From Rhodocyclaceae bacterium (lineage in GTDB: Bacteria; Pseudomonadota; Gammaproteobacteria; Burkholderiales; Usitatibacteraceae): a DNA stretch of 64,000 nucleotides. The position numbers and the translations under genes are program-made. The stretch lies in contig JADCIX010000027.1 in the NCBI GenBank assembly GCA_020247545.1, forward strand, positions 1 to 64,000. Reading direction: 5' to 3'. The notes beneath the pieces were generated by a model that had not been told where the DNA came from, did no database searches, and saw only the letters and a list, made by a program, of their open reading frames with translations. Shown piece after piece: positions 35,903 through 43,729 of this stretch. The first letter of the stretch is position 1, and each line of letters begins with the position of its first letter.

Positions 35903-36742
35903 ATGAGTGAGTCTGTTAGCGACGCCAAGGACGCGTGGGCCAAAGCAGAGGCGAAACTTAAATTGGCGCGGCGAAAGTACCTCACCGATCTGCCAAAGAA
36001 AATAGTCGCGAACCTGCCCGAGCGGAAAGTAAGTGGTATTCGATCCGCTATTCGCGAGGCAACGCAGCTCTGGAAGCAAGCGAACTCGCATCCAGATGAA
36101 AATGGGTACGTCTACGTACATGAGTCGCTCGGGCTACTTTCCTTTCCGACGCAGAAAATAAAGCTTGCAAATTGCGAGCCATGGAAGCTTGGCGTACATC
36201 GCGGTTTCGCTAGTCCTCTCAGCGTTTATCCCGAACTATTCTTTGACTACTCCAAAGTATTCGAGAGCCACGTAAAGAACATGATGCTCTATGAGTTTTT
36301 CGCGGTAGCAATAGTTGATCAGTGGAAAGTTGCGCACATTCAAGAACTTTCTACCTACCACTCTTGGATGACTAACTCGCTGGTAGATTGGTTAATTCAT
36401 TTGCGACCGACAGGCTGGAAAGGCGTGGAGCCAACCGCAGCAATTTTCTACTCCATCCACGATGATCGAATTAAGAGGGAATACGAGAAGCTAAAGGAGC
36501 AAAAGGAAAAGCAAATCCGCAAAACCGACCAGTCGATAATTACCTCCGTGAAAGAAGGTGCGACCGCCCTGTTTTCTAAACACGCTACTTGGTCAGGTAC
36601 GCGAATTGCCAAAGAATTGAAGGAAAAAGACGTAGTCGGGACGCTGCCAAGTGAAACGCAAATCCGAACGCTAATCACAACGCACTGCCCACAGATTCCA
36701 AAGCAGAAAGCCGGACGGAAACGAGGTCAAACGAAAAAATAA
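35903..36742 (+). CDS. Island hypothetical protein (279 residues)
   Basis: The start is set at the ATG at 35903, eight bases after aagggga; a TTG 48 bases upstream is less likely. No family is recognised. Residues about 1-60 are helical and charged (DAKDAWAKAEAKLKLARRKY). A mixed region of about 60-195 with aromatic clusters follows (YVYVHESLGLLSF, FFDYSKVFESHVKNMMLYEFF). A Lys/Glu-rich coiled stretch lies at about 200-225 (RIKREYEKLKEQKEKQIRK), and a C-terminal helix-turn-helix-like segment (TWSGTRIAKELKEKD, LPSETQIRTLI) ends in a basic tail. It may bind nucleic acid through the C-terminus; this is inferred. Confidence 0.7.
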   Translation: MSESVSDAKDAWAKAEAKLKLARRKYLTDLPKKIVANLPERKVSGIRSAIREATQLWKQANSHPDENGYVYVHESLGLLSFPTQKIKLANCEPWKLGVHRGFASPLSVYPELFFDYSKVFESHVKNMMLYEFFAVAIVDQWKVAHIQELSTYHSWMTNSLVDWLIHLRPTGWKGVEPTAAIFYSIHDDRIKREYEKLKEQKEKQIRKTDQSIITSVKEGATALFSKHATWSGTRIAKELKEKDVVGTLPSETQIRTLITTHCPQIPKQKAGRKRGQTKK

Positions 36743-36745
36743 TTC

Positions 36746-36799
36746 GCGGTTTGTCCAACCGCAATCAGAATTCGCGGCTTGCATGACTGCGAATTTTTT
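36746..36799 (+). terminator. Tandem hairpins ending in a T run after the 279-residue gene
   Basis: GCGGTT-TGTCC-AACCGC (36746-36762) is followed by AATTCGC...GCGAATT (36769-36795) and TTTT. The second stem is the more terminator-like. Both stems begin in repeated AATTCGCGG segments. Confidence 0.6.
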
Positions 36800-36861
36800 G
36801 CACGTTTTAATGCCCCTACTGAGACGACGTTGTGTCGCCTCAAACACCAATAGGAGCAGTC

Positions 36862-37059
36862 ATGTATTCAACACCAACAGCTCAGGCCGCCGGATGGACA
36901 ATTCCAGACTGGTGCGCCTCAACGAGCATTTCTCGTGCTTCGTTCTACTTGCTCGCACAACGACCGCGAACTGTGAAGCTCGGACGCCGAACCGTCGTGA
37001 TCGAAAGCCCCGACGCATACCTTCAGCGAATCGCTGATACGCAACTGGAGGCCGCATGA
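36862..37059 (+). CDS. AlpA-like/MerR-type small DNA-binding protein
   Basis: A 65-residue protein, ATG at 36862 with aggag five bases upstream. The core GWTIPDWCASTSISRASFYLL, PRTVKLGRRTVVIESPDAYLQRIA has the AlpA/excisionase winged-helix pattern (helix-turn-helix, then a wing with K-G-RR). Such proteins act as transcriptional activators or excision factors in islands and satellites. It overlaps the next gene by 4 bp (ATGA). Confidence 0.75.
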   Translation: MYSTPTAQAAGWTIPDWCASTSISRASFYLLAQRPRTVKLGRRTVVIESPDAYLQRIADTQLEAA

Positions 37060-37424
37060 AGGACGATCCACCGGACGACGAAAAAACAAAAGGCGCTGCC
37101 CCCTTCCCAGAGAACGCGCCTTTCGAAGACCAACAAAGTGATGATAACAAATCGCTGAAGTGGCGTACAACCCTTTCGCATCTTCTTAGGGGGCCGCGTC
37201 ACCGCTTTGATGCTGAGCGCTGGGGAGATCATGCGATCCCTTCAACGGTTAGCAGCCTTCAGCGAGACTACGGCTTAAAGATCAATCGAGAGTGGCGAAA
37301 AGTTCCTACTCGATTCGGCACTTACTGCCTTGTCAAAGCATATTGGGTTGATGACCTCTCGCGAAATCACGCCATGCGACTTGTCGCACGTCGTAAGCGC
37401 AGGAAGAACGGGGGCAAGGTATGA
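37056..37424 (+). CDS. Island hypothetical protein with possible winged-helix domain
   Basis: A 122-residue protein. The N-terminal 40 residues are acidic and Pro-rich, probably disordered. The rest (LLRGPRHRFDAERWGDHAIPSTVSSLQRDYGLKINREWRKVPTRFG, in parts) has a pattern seen in small winged-helix proteins from phage-related islands, and the C-terminus is very basic (RLVARRKRRKNGG). A DNA-binding role is likely but inferred. It overlaps both neighbours by 4 bp, so the three genes 36862-37915 form a translationally coupled unit. Confidence 0.65.
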   Translation: MKDDPPDDEKTKGAAPFPENAPFEDQQSDDNKSLKWRTTLSHLLRGPRHRFDAERWGDHAIPSTVSSLQRDYGLKINREWRKVPTRFGTYCLVKAYWVDDLSRNHAMRLVARRKRRKNGGKV

Positions 37425-37915
37425 CGGCAACCGTTCGCAAACTTGCGGTAAAGGGCCTAGAAGGCGCGATTGATTTCGACACCAGCAACCGCGCACCCTC
37501 GATACCACCGGGGCGCTACGAGGCCATATATGAGCATCACGAAACGAAGTTTATTTATCAATGCCCGAAAGTGTTTGTCTGGTTCAGGATCGTTAGTCCT
37601 GGCCCTGCCTTCGACACGATGGTTTACCGAGCGTATCGCGTTCGGGCGCTCACAAGCAGACAAGGACGAAATGGTGGATTTAAAGCTTCTCGCGGTTCAG
37701 ACGTTTATCACGATCTCGGGCGCATCTTGGATATACGACTTCGCCCGGATCGCGTTAGCGCAGCGTCATTACGTGGTGTCGTGGTTAGCGTCAGCGTCCG
37801 AAACGTCGTGAAGGATCACAAGCAACGCCCACTATTGGCATGGGATCAGTACAGCGTTATCGACAAGTTGCTATTCGCTGAGACTGAAACGAAGCATTTA
37901 GCAATTAGCAGTTAG
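37421..37915 (+). CDS. Island hypothetical protein (164 residues)
   Basis: No family is recognised with confidence. The pattern is mainly beta-strands (GRYEAIYEHHETKFIYQCPKVFVWFRIV in parts, ASLRGVVVSVSVRNVVKD), with a compact body and a short C-terminal tail. Third gene of the coupled AlpA-like unit. Similar-sized beta-rich proteins next to AlpA genes occur in islands of Burkholderiales; function is unknown. Confidence 0.65.
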   Translation: MTATVRKLAVKGLEGAIDFDTSNRAPSIPPGRYEAIYEHHETKFIYQCPKVFVWFRIVSPGPAFDTMVYRAYRVRALTSRQGRNGGFKASRGSDVYHDLGRILDIRLRPDRVSAASLRGVVVSVSVRNVVKDHKQRPLLAWDQYSVIDKLLFAETETKHLAISS

Positions 37916-38154
37916 CTGGTAGCAAGCAGCTGACAGCAGATACCTGCTTAAAACCTTGGGAGGCCGCGCAAATAAACGGATTCCAAGGGGTGCTTGGCAA
38001 CCTGCTAACAGGTTTGAACAAGTTGTAAAGGATCGGGCCTTGGATAAGAGTAGTCGGCCCGTAACATGGAAAGCTGAAAGACTGCGCCGGGGGCCTAAGA
38101 ACCCCCGGTTCCAAAACTGTCTAGCCTTTAATAAAGGGAGGAAAAGGACAAAAG
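37916..38154. other. Island spacer with TTAGCA-rich segment
   Basis: Short irregular repeats of TTAGCA/TAGCA/CAGC occur at about 37897-37935, partly inside the end of the preceding gene. They could be regulator sites but have no fixed spacing. A strong ribosome site (gggagg) at the right end belongs to the next gene. Confidence 0.3.
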
Positions 38155-38634
38155 ATGAAGAACGCGATCACAAAAAGCACAGGCTCACGATATACGGACT
38201 CACATAGACGCGAAGCCGCGATGACTTTCTTAGTCACGGGCAATTTGCGAGCAACCGCAACCCAGACAGGCGTAAACGAACGCACGTTATCGGATTGGGT
38301 TAAGGCCGATTGGTGGGAGCCATTGCTTCAGACGCTCCACTACGAAAAAGGCCGCGAACTTGATAGCAAGCTCAGCCAGATAATTGACCGCGCCCTCGAC
38401 GAAGTTGCCGACCGTCTAGTGAACGGCGATCACAAGATAGGCCGCGATGGAAACCTTGTCCGCGTTCCAGTTCCCGCCAAGGAAGCGGCTATCGTTGCCG
38501 CTGTTTGTTTCGATAAGAGGCAGATTATTCGTAACCTACCGACCGCGATCACTCAGGACAAAGACTACCTTCCACGATTGGCAGCGCAGCTACGAGCCGG
38601 ATTGTTAGCTAATACCCCGGGGGGAGGGGGTTAG
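38155..38634 (+). CDS. Terminase small subunit-like / homeodomain-like DNA-binding protein
   Basis: A 159-residue protein. Residues about 15-60 form a helix-turn-helix (HRREAAMTFLVTGNLRATATQTGVNERTLSDWVKADWWEP), like the N-terminal DNA-binding part of phage small terminases. The body has a helical LSQIIDRALDEVADRLVNGDHKI and PVPAKEAAIVAAVCFDKRQIIRNLP, a pattern common in phage 'terminase small subunit-like' proteins. No large terminase is present, which would fit a satellite redirecting a helper phage's packaging. It could also be a general homeodomain-type regulator. The C-terminus ends in a Gly run. Confidence 0.6.
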   Translation: MKNAITKSTGSRYTDSHRREAAMTFLVTGNLRATATQTGVNERTLSDWVKADWWEPLLQTLHYEKGRELDSKLSQIIDRALDEVADRLVNGDHKIGRDGNLVRVPVPAKEAAIVAAVCFDKRQIIRNLPTAITQDKDYLPRLAAQLRAGLLANTPGGGG

Positions 38635-38760
38635 ATCGCATTCAGTTTTTTCATGATCGTGCTTCCTTCAACGACAGAAAATCAAAAGGAAGTCTTGTTG
38701 CCGCATCAAGAAAACACGAATATTGAGGGCTGCCAACTTATCGCGATAGTTTGAGGGCGA

Positions 38761-38782
38761 CAAAAAACCCGCCGGAGCGGGT
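38761..38782 (-). terminator. Terminator of the protease operon
   Basis: On the minus strand ACCCGC-TCCG-GCGGGT is followed directly by TTTTTTG. It lies 5 bp beyond the stop of the 70-residue gene. Confidence 0.9.
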
Positions 38783-38786
38783 CTTG

Positions 38787-38999
38787 TTAATACGCTTTTA
38801 CTTTATTGAGGCTTTCGACTGGGAACCCAGCCATTGCATCGAGCGGCAAAATATAGTCGCTCGGCTTAATGTGTTCATACATATCTGCCAATCTGCTGGC
38901 CTCTCTAATGGCGGCGTCAGCGAGTAATTTTTTGCTTACTTCCGCCTCGGCGGACTCAAGGCACTTTTCGACCATTTCCGCTAGCGTTGCTTGGGTCAT
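38787..38999 (-). CDS. Small partner protein of the Clp-fold protease (70 residues)
   Basis: A 70-residue, mostly helical and acidic protein (LAEMVEKCLESAEAEVSKKLLADAAIREASRLADMYEHI) with a C-terminal tail. No family is recognised. Its ATG overlaps the stop of the protease gene by 4 bp (ATGA) and a strong terminator follows, so the two are co-translated. It might be an inhibitor, adaptor or specificity factor of the protease; this is inference from layout. Confidence 0.7.
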   Translation of the reverse strand: MTQATLAEMVEKCLESAEAEVSKKLLADAAIREASRLADMYEHIKPSDYILPLDAMAGFPVESLNKVKAY

Positions 39000-39871
39000 A
39001 TGACGGTCTCCTTCAGATGTGAGTGTAAATAAAACGCTAACCCCATGCGATCAGTGTACGCGGTAAGTAAATCGTTATAACCCCGAATTGCGCTGCTTAA
39101 TCCGAGGTTATTCGAGTAATCGTCAATTTCCAGACCAATTTGCTTTAGCTTCTTGATGTCCAACGCACGGCCATGAGAAAACCATTTTTTATGGTCGGCA
39201 AGATCTGTAGCGACAACTTTAGCGCGGTTTATTTTTTCGTCCTGTGTTACGGGCTGGCCAGCGTTGTGGGTTCTGTGCTTGGTCCAAGTGCTAAATTTGT
39301 GCTCTGCTAACCAAGTCTTGAGCAGGTCAATCGAGAGGTTCTTCGCCTGTTCGTAAAGTGCCAACTTCGCCAAATCCAAGCCCTTAAGAAACACAACATC
39401 TGCGGGAGTTAGATTGCTTCGTTTTGTAATCTCTTCTACCTTATCCAGATATCCTAATGCCGCAACGTATCCGCTCCCATCGGGAGCAAGCACTTGCGGA
39501 TCAATGGGTCCAAGTGCCGACGAATAGTCCATGTATATCTTGTCCCCAGACATACAAAAAATCGTGCCTGCGGACATTGCCAAATCCGGCACAATAAAAT
39601 TCACCTTTGTATAAAAGTTTCGAACCACCGTAACGAAGCGCTCCGTGGTTTCGGCAGACCCGCCCGGGGTGCGCAGAACAATGGAAAGTGTTTGCTCTGT
39701 TCTTTTAGATTTGGCCTTTACATCTTCAACGTAATTTCGGAAGAGCCGAAAGTATTGGGGATGAATTTGCCCGAAATAGCAAATCACATCAGAGCCCAGT
39801 AAATTCTCTAATTCCTTCCCTTTTTCGTTGATGTGGTGAAGGATTGTGTGGTCTAAATCAGCTGGATTCAC
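38996..39871 (-). CDS. SDH-type Clp-fold serine protease
   Basis: A 291-residue protein with the crotonase/ClpP-like fold of the serine dehydrogenase proteinase family. Signatures are SIVLRTPGGSAETTERF (residues about 63-79, oxyanion-hole glycines), FIVPDLAMSAGTIFCMSGD with the likely nucleophile Ser100, and YMDYSSALGPIDPQVLAP (121-130). The C-terminal 120 residues are helical with a charged HRTHNAGQPVTQDEK segment. There is no signal peptide or membrane anchor, so it should be cytoplasmic, unlike SppA. Encoded against the direction of the other island genes, as cargo genes often are. Substrate unknown. Confidence 0.85.
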   Translation of the reverse strand: MNPADLDHTILHHINEKGKELENLLGSDVICYFGQIHPQYFRLFRNYVEDVKAKSKRTEQTLSIVLRTPGGSAETTERFVTVVRNFYTKVNFIVPDLAMSAGTIFCMSGDKIYMDYSSALGPIDPQVLAPDGSGYVAALGYLDKVEEITKRSNLTPADVVFLKGLDLAKLALYEQAKNLSIDLLKTWLAEHKFSTWTKHRTHNAGQPVTQDEKINRAKVVATDLADHKKWFSHGRALDIKKLKQIGLEIDDYSNNLGLSSAIRGYNDLLTAYTDRMGLAFYLHSHLKETVI

Positions 39872-40265
39872 GGCTCGCTCGCCAATAAGTTGCCGAAGAA
39901 TAGCAGATTTCTAAACGTAGCAAGCTTTTTCCAGCGGATGGGATTTAGAGCCGTCGGCTCGTGAATTTCGCGCGAATCAACGCTGCGCGGTGTGCGCTCG
40001 CCCGGCTAGCCCAGCTACTATTAGACAATCGAAAAATGCTCAAATCCCAGCCGACAAGTCAGCCTAACAACTCTTTGTAAATCAAGGACTTAGGCTTTGA
40101 TACAAAGCCCTTTCCAATCAACAACTTAACGATGAGTCAATGTGCCTTAGAAATCAATGGTTTGCGTTAATTCAACCAGTCGGTAACATGGCTTCCGCAC
40201 CCAAAAACAACGGCAGGTTCAAATGTCCCAAATCCGTGAATGACCTTTGTGAGGAAACTTTCATC
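39872..40265. other. Island intergenic region, about 390 bp
   Basis: It lies between the protease gene (minus) and the exported-protein gene (plus) and should hold both promoters. An in-frame upstream extension of the exported protein to 40140 exists but would bury its signal peptide. I see no RNA gene or clear promoter boxes. Confidence 0.45.
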
Positions 40266-40859
40266 ATGAATCTAGCCTTCAGGTGGAGAGCTTGTCTCGC
40301 GCTTATTTTAGTTATTGGCATTAGCGCAGCGGGCGCAGAAGAATTGCCCGTTACTGAAAAGCTTCTGCAAAAGACGGGCGTTAATTTGGAAACTCATATT
40401 GGCGGACAGATATTCAAAGTGAAGCGAACTGGTCCGCTACCAAACATTCTGGGCAAAGCGGATTGGTTCGGCAGAACAGTAGATAAAGGATTTTTGGAAC
40501 TACGCTTCCACGCTTTTGCCCCCGACAAGACAGTTGTGCTCAGACTGGTAGACGTCGACACGAGGTCGAATGAAACAACGATGAATCGAAATCAGGTTGA
40601 AACGACAAGACTCAACGGCGAGATTCGAACCGGCCCCGGAAGCAATACGTCGCAAATATCGGGGACAGCGACAACGATCCGTTCCCCTGCCGCTGGCGTC
40701 AACGAGATTCTCCCGCCCAACACTACAGAGATCAGGTTAGACCTCAACAAACGGCGCACGCTGAAGATTGGAACTGTAGTTTTAAAAGTTGACGACGCGG
40801 ACGAAGTCTCCCTTTCATATTCACTTGCTCTTGCCGATGATGAAGGCACGAAAAAATGA
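40266..40859 (+). CDS. Exported island protein of unknown function
   Basis: The start at 40266 (MNLAFRWRACLALILVIGISAAGAEELP) gives a normal signal peptide with cleavage after SAAGA. The 197-residue product has a mature part that is beta-rich (GQIFKVKRTGPLPNILGKADWFGRTVDKGFLELRF in parts) with a Thr/Ser/Asn-rich middle. No family is recognised. It lies at the right end of the island just before the arm-type repeats and terminator, a typical cargo position. Confidence 0.65.
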   Translation: MNLAFRWRACLALILVIGISAAGAEELPVTEKLLQKTGVNLETHIGGQIFKVKRTGPLPNILGKADWFGRTVDKGFLELRFHAFAPDKTVVLRLVDVDTRSNETTMNRNQVETTRLNGEIRTGPGSNTSQISGTATTIRSPAAGVNEILPPNTTEIRLDLNKRRTLKIGTVVLKVDDADEVSLSYSLALADDEGTKK

Positions 40860-40877
40860 AAGACGTTCGCGGCGAAA

Positions 40878-40897
40878 TCTAAACACGATCTAGACAC
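40878..40897 (+). repeat. Right pair of TCTARACAC repeats (putative integrase arm sites)
   Basis: TCTAAACAC (40878-40886) and TCTAGACAC (40889-40897) start 11 bp apart, in the same orientation as the left pair at 34468 but with the two variants swapped. They lie 57 bp from attR. Confidence 0.65.
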
Positions 40898-40910
40898 GGC
40901 AGAAAGACAA

Positions 40911-40941
40911 ACGGCCTACATCACTGTAGGCCGTTGTTTTT
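40911..40941. terminator. Bidirectional terminator at the island's right end
   Basis: ACGGCCTAC-ATCACT-GTAGGCCGT is followed by TTGTTTTT on the plus strand and TTTGTCTTT on the minus strand. It can end the exported-protein transcript and, from the other side, the tRNA-Glu transcript, replacing the terminator displaced to 34272. Confidence 0.88.
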
Positions 40942-40953
40942 ACTACGTATTGC

Positions 40954-41029
40954 TGGCGTCCCCACGGGGATTCGAACCCCGGTTACCGCCGTGAAAGGGC
41001 GATGTCCTAGGCCTCTAGACGATGGGGAC
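40954..41029 (-). tRNA. tRNA-Glu (anticodon TTC), island target; 3' half = attR
   Basis: The minus strand gives GTCCCC...GGGGAC acceptor pairing, a D-arm with ATCGTCTAGAGGCCTAGGA, anticodon stem TCGCC/GGCGG around CTTTCAC (anticodon TTC), T-arm GGGGTTCGAATCCCC and encoded CCA at 40954-40956. Bases 40954-40997 are the attR copy of the 44-bp repeat, so the island restores a complete tRNA. Confidence 0.97.
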
Positions 41030-41061
41030 ATGATCGTCGTACTACAGTGCTGCGAATTCTG

Positions 41062-41137
<76 letters not shown>

Positions 41138-41203
41138 ACTTGGAAAGACCATAATTATAGCCGGAAGCATGACCACTTGCAAAGCCCGGGAAAACGGCCG
41201 AAG

Positions 41204-42607
41204 TCAGGCTGCCAGCAAATTCGTGCGCCCGAGTCTGGCGACGACTTCCTCCCGCCCAAGGACTTCGATCACGGCATCCACGCCTGGCGTCTGCGTCTGC
41301 CCCGTCAGCAACACCCGTAGAGGCATCATCAACTGCGGCATTTTCAAGCCGAATTGGGCAACTTCAGCCTTAATCGCTGCACTAATTTCAGCTCTTGTCC
41401 ATCCGGCATGCGCAAATTTTTCCGCCAGCGCGACAACGGCCGGCTTCGCAGCATCCGACAAATGCTGCGCAAGCAGGCCGGCGTCAACGTGAGGGCGGGC
41501 GTAGAAATAGTGCGCTTGGGCCGCCATCTCAACCAGAGTCGGAGCGCGTTCGCGCAGCAACTCAGCAACTCGCGCGACATCAGGCCCCGCCTCGGGATCT
41601 AGGCCAGCCTTGACGAGAAATGGGCGGAGTAATCCGCCGAGCGTATCACGGTGCATCTGCTTAATGTATTCGTGGTTCAACCAATTCAATTTCTCGGTAT
41701 TGAACTGCGCGGCCGAAGGGGTAATGTGGTCCAGATCAAACCACTCGCAAAACTGCGCCATCGAGAACACTTCGTCGTCACCGTGTGACCAGCCGAGTCG
41801 CGCGAGGTAGTTCAGTACAGCGTCGCGGACGTAGCCGTTTGCCGAATATTCCATCACCGAGACAGCACCGTGGCGTTTTGATAGTTTTTGTCCATCGTCC
41901 CCAAGAATCATCGACAGATGTGCATACACGGGGACCTCCGCCCCAAGCGCCTGCAGGATATTGATCTGACGGGGGGTGTTGTTGACATGATCATCACCGC
42001 GGATGACATGGGTAATCTTCATATCCCAATCATCTACACAGACACAAAAATTATAGGTGGGTGTGCCATCGGCGCGGGCGATGACTAAGTCATCCAATTC
42101 TGTGTTGGCAATCTCTATACGCCCTTTGACCGCGTCGTCCCACGCCACCACGCCGGTCTCGGGGTTGCGGAAACGTACAACCGGCGAGACGCCATCCGGA
42201 ATCGGCGGGAGCACCTTGCCGGGCTCTGGACGCCAAGTCCCGTCGTAGCGCGGCTTGTCTCCGCGGGCACGCTGCGCCTCACGCAACCGATCCAGTTCAG
42301 CCGCCGACATATAGCAATGGTACGCAGTACCGGCAGCCAACATCGTGCTGATCGCCTCCTTGTATCGAGGCATCCGCCGCATCTGATAGAACGGACCTTC
42401 GTCAGGCGTCAAACCCAGCCACTGCATGCCGTCAAGAATGGCTTGGACTGCCTCCGGTGTGGAACGCTCTACATCTGTGTCCTCAATACGCAAAATGAAG
42501 GTGCCACCGTAGCGCCGGGCAAATGCCCACGCATACAACGCAGTGCGGGCACCGCCAATGTGGAGGTAACCGGTAGGGCTGGGAGCAAAACGGGAACGGA
42601 TGGTCAT
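41204..42607 (-). CDS. gltX: Glutamyl-tRNA synthetase
   Basis: A 467-residue class Ib synthetase. The HIGH-type motif is [16 protein letters not shown] (residues about 9-24), and the KMSKS-type motif is [13 protein letters not shown] near 240. [17 protein letters not shown] and the C-terminal helical anticodon-binding domain are present. The length matches bacterial GltX. It lies upstream of tRNA-Ala and its cognate tRNA-Glu on the same strand, so enzyme and substrate genes are neighbours. Confidence 0.97.
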   Translation of the reverse strand: MTIRSRFAPSPTGYLHIGGARTALYAWAFARRYGGTFILRIEDTDVERSTPEAVQAILDGMQWLGLTPDEGPFYQMRRMPRYKEAISTMLAAGTAYHCYMSAAELDRLREAQRARGDKPRYDGTWRPEPGKVLPPIPDGVSPVVRFRNPETGVVAWDDAVKGRIEIANTELDDLVIARADGTPTYNFCVCVDDWDMKITHVIRGDDHVNNTPRQINILQALGAEVPVYAHLSMILGDDGQKLSKRHGAVSVMEYSANGYVRDAVLNYLARLGWSHGDDEVFSMAQFCEWFDLDHITPSAAQFNTEKLNWLNHEYIKQMHRDTLGGLLRPFLVKAGLDPEAGPDVARVAELLRERAPTLVEMAAQAHYFYARPHVDAGLLAQHLSDAAKPAVVALAEKFAHAGWTRAEISAAIKAEVAQFGLKMPQLMMPLRVLLTGQTQTPGVDAVIEVLGREEVVARLGRTNLLAA

Positions 42608-42802
42608 TTAGGGTAGGTGGAAGAAAGAGAGGTAACGAGTGCACGCGGCTCCTCACCGTCGCCGCGCAAGACGATTGCAGATGGCGTAGCGAGCGACCTA
42701 AGGGCGAGGCCGCAGCGCAGTGCGCGACGCAACCGTATGGGGTAATACGGTGAGGGGCAAACAAGCGAGAACGACGCCATTAGGTTGCGCAGTAGCCAGA
42801 TG

Positions 42803-43369
42803 CTACATCTTTGGCAGCGTCACGCCCTTCTGGCCCTGATACTTGCCACCGCGATCCTTGTAAGAAGTCTCGCAGACTTCATCACTTTCAAAAAACAGCA
42901 CTTGCGCCACGCCTTCGTTAGCGTAAATTTTTGCGGGCAGCGGCGTTGTATTCGAAAACTCCAGTGTAACAAAGCCCTCCCACTCCGGCTCAAATGGGGT
43001 GACGTTTACAATAATGCCGCACCGCGCGTAGGTCGACTTACCCAAACAGACGGTCAACACATTGCGCGGGATCCGAAAATACTCAACCGTACGCGCCAAC
43101 GCAAAAGAATTTGGTGGAATGATACAAAAATCCGCATTCACATTCACGAATGAATTCGGATCAAAATTTTTAGGGTCAACAATCGTCGAGTTGATATTGG
43201 TGAAGAGCTTAAATTCGTTGGAGCATCGAATGTCGTAGCCGTAGCTCGACGTGCCATAGCTGACAATACGTTTGCCGTCAGCTTCTCGAACCTGCCCCGC
43301 TTCGAACGGTTCGATCATGCCGTGCGCTTCTGCCATGCGCCGAATCCACTTGTCGCTCTTGATGCTCAT
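42803..43369 (-). CDS. dcd: dCTP deaminase
   Basis: The start at [18 protein letters not shown] (43369) gives the usual 188 residues; a much longer in-frame extension is not credible. Signatures are [63 protein letters not shown] with the catalytic Glu, and the C-terminal [20 protein letters not shown]. It converts dCTP to dUTP for thymidylate synthesis. Confidence 0.97.
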   Translation of the reverse strand: MSIKSDKWIRRMAEAHGMIEPFEAGQVREADGKRIVSYGTSSYGYDIRCSNEFKLFTNINSTIVDPKNFDPNSFVNVNADFCIIPPNSFALARTVEYFRIPRNVLTVCLGKSTYARCGIIVNVTPFEPEWEGFVTLEFSNTTPLPAKIYANEGVAQVLFFESDEVCETSYKDRGGKYQGQKGVTLPKM

Positions 43370-43430
43370 TGCGTGTTGTCTTTCACTTCTATGATTAGGG
43401 TGCCAAGCGCCATTGTAGCAAGCGCCGGAA

Positions 43431-43727
43431 TTACGCCGTTCCCGAGTAAAGCACAAGGCTGACCTCCGCACCGTTGTCACGAACCGGCACCAGCCGCTGG
43501 TACTCGGCGGACTCATGCCAGCGACTCGCCGCGGCTTCATCGTCGAACCGCACTACAACAATTAGCTGGCTGCCAGAGCTTACTTCGGCGATGGGGCCAC
43601 CGTACCTACTGCCGCGCAACAAGACTTCCCCGCCATACGCCTTAATAGTAGCGCCAACTTGGCTGAGATATTGCCGCCAGATTTCGACATTCGTGACCCG
43701 GATTGTTCCGACGTAATAGGCGGGCAT
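43431..43727 (-). CDS. DUF1330 family protein
   Basis: A 98-residue ferredoxin-like alpha/beta protein. [35 protein letters not shown] and [22 protein letters not shown] are the DUF1330 pattern (dimeric alpha+beta barrel; monooxygenase-like fold, function unknown). It lies 2 bp downstream of the TPR gene. Confidence 0.88.
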   Translation of the reverse strand: MPAYYVGTIRVTNVEIWRQYLSQVGATIKAYGGEVLLRGSRYGGPIAEVSSGSQLIVVVRFDDEAAASRWHESAEYQRLVPVRDNGAEVSLVLYSGTA

Positions 43728-43729
43728 CG

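Larger units (their letters stand above)
34315..40997. mobile_element. 6.6-kb integrative island / possible phage satellite in tRNA-Glu
   Basis: The element is bounded by 44-bp direct repeats, one of them within tRNA-Glu(UUC). It encodes a tyrosine integrase next to the left end, an AlpA-like regulator, small unknown genes, a terminase-small-subunit-like protein, and on the opposite strand a Clp-fold protease with a small partner; an exported protein sits at the right end. It has no capsid, tail, lysis, conjugation or recognisable replication gene. Size, integrase/AlpA pairing and the TerS-like gene recall phage-inducible chromosomal islands, but the lack of a primase leaves this open. Base composition looks more AT-rich than the flanks, especially 36000-36700 and 38650-40000. 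Confidence 0.88.

Noticed and set aside
37897-37935. TTAGCA-rich segment considered as iterons or a CRISPR-like array
   Set aside because: Units are irregular, only four or five in number, with no constant spacing and no cas gene nearby.
34315-40997. Island considered as a complete prophage or conjugative element
   Set aside because: No capsid, tail, lysis, relaxase or mating-pair genes are present within the att repeats.
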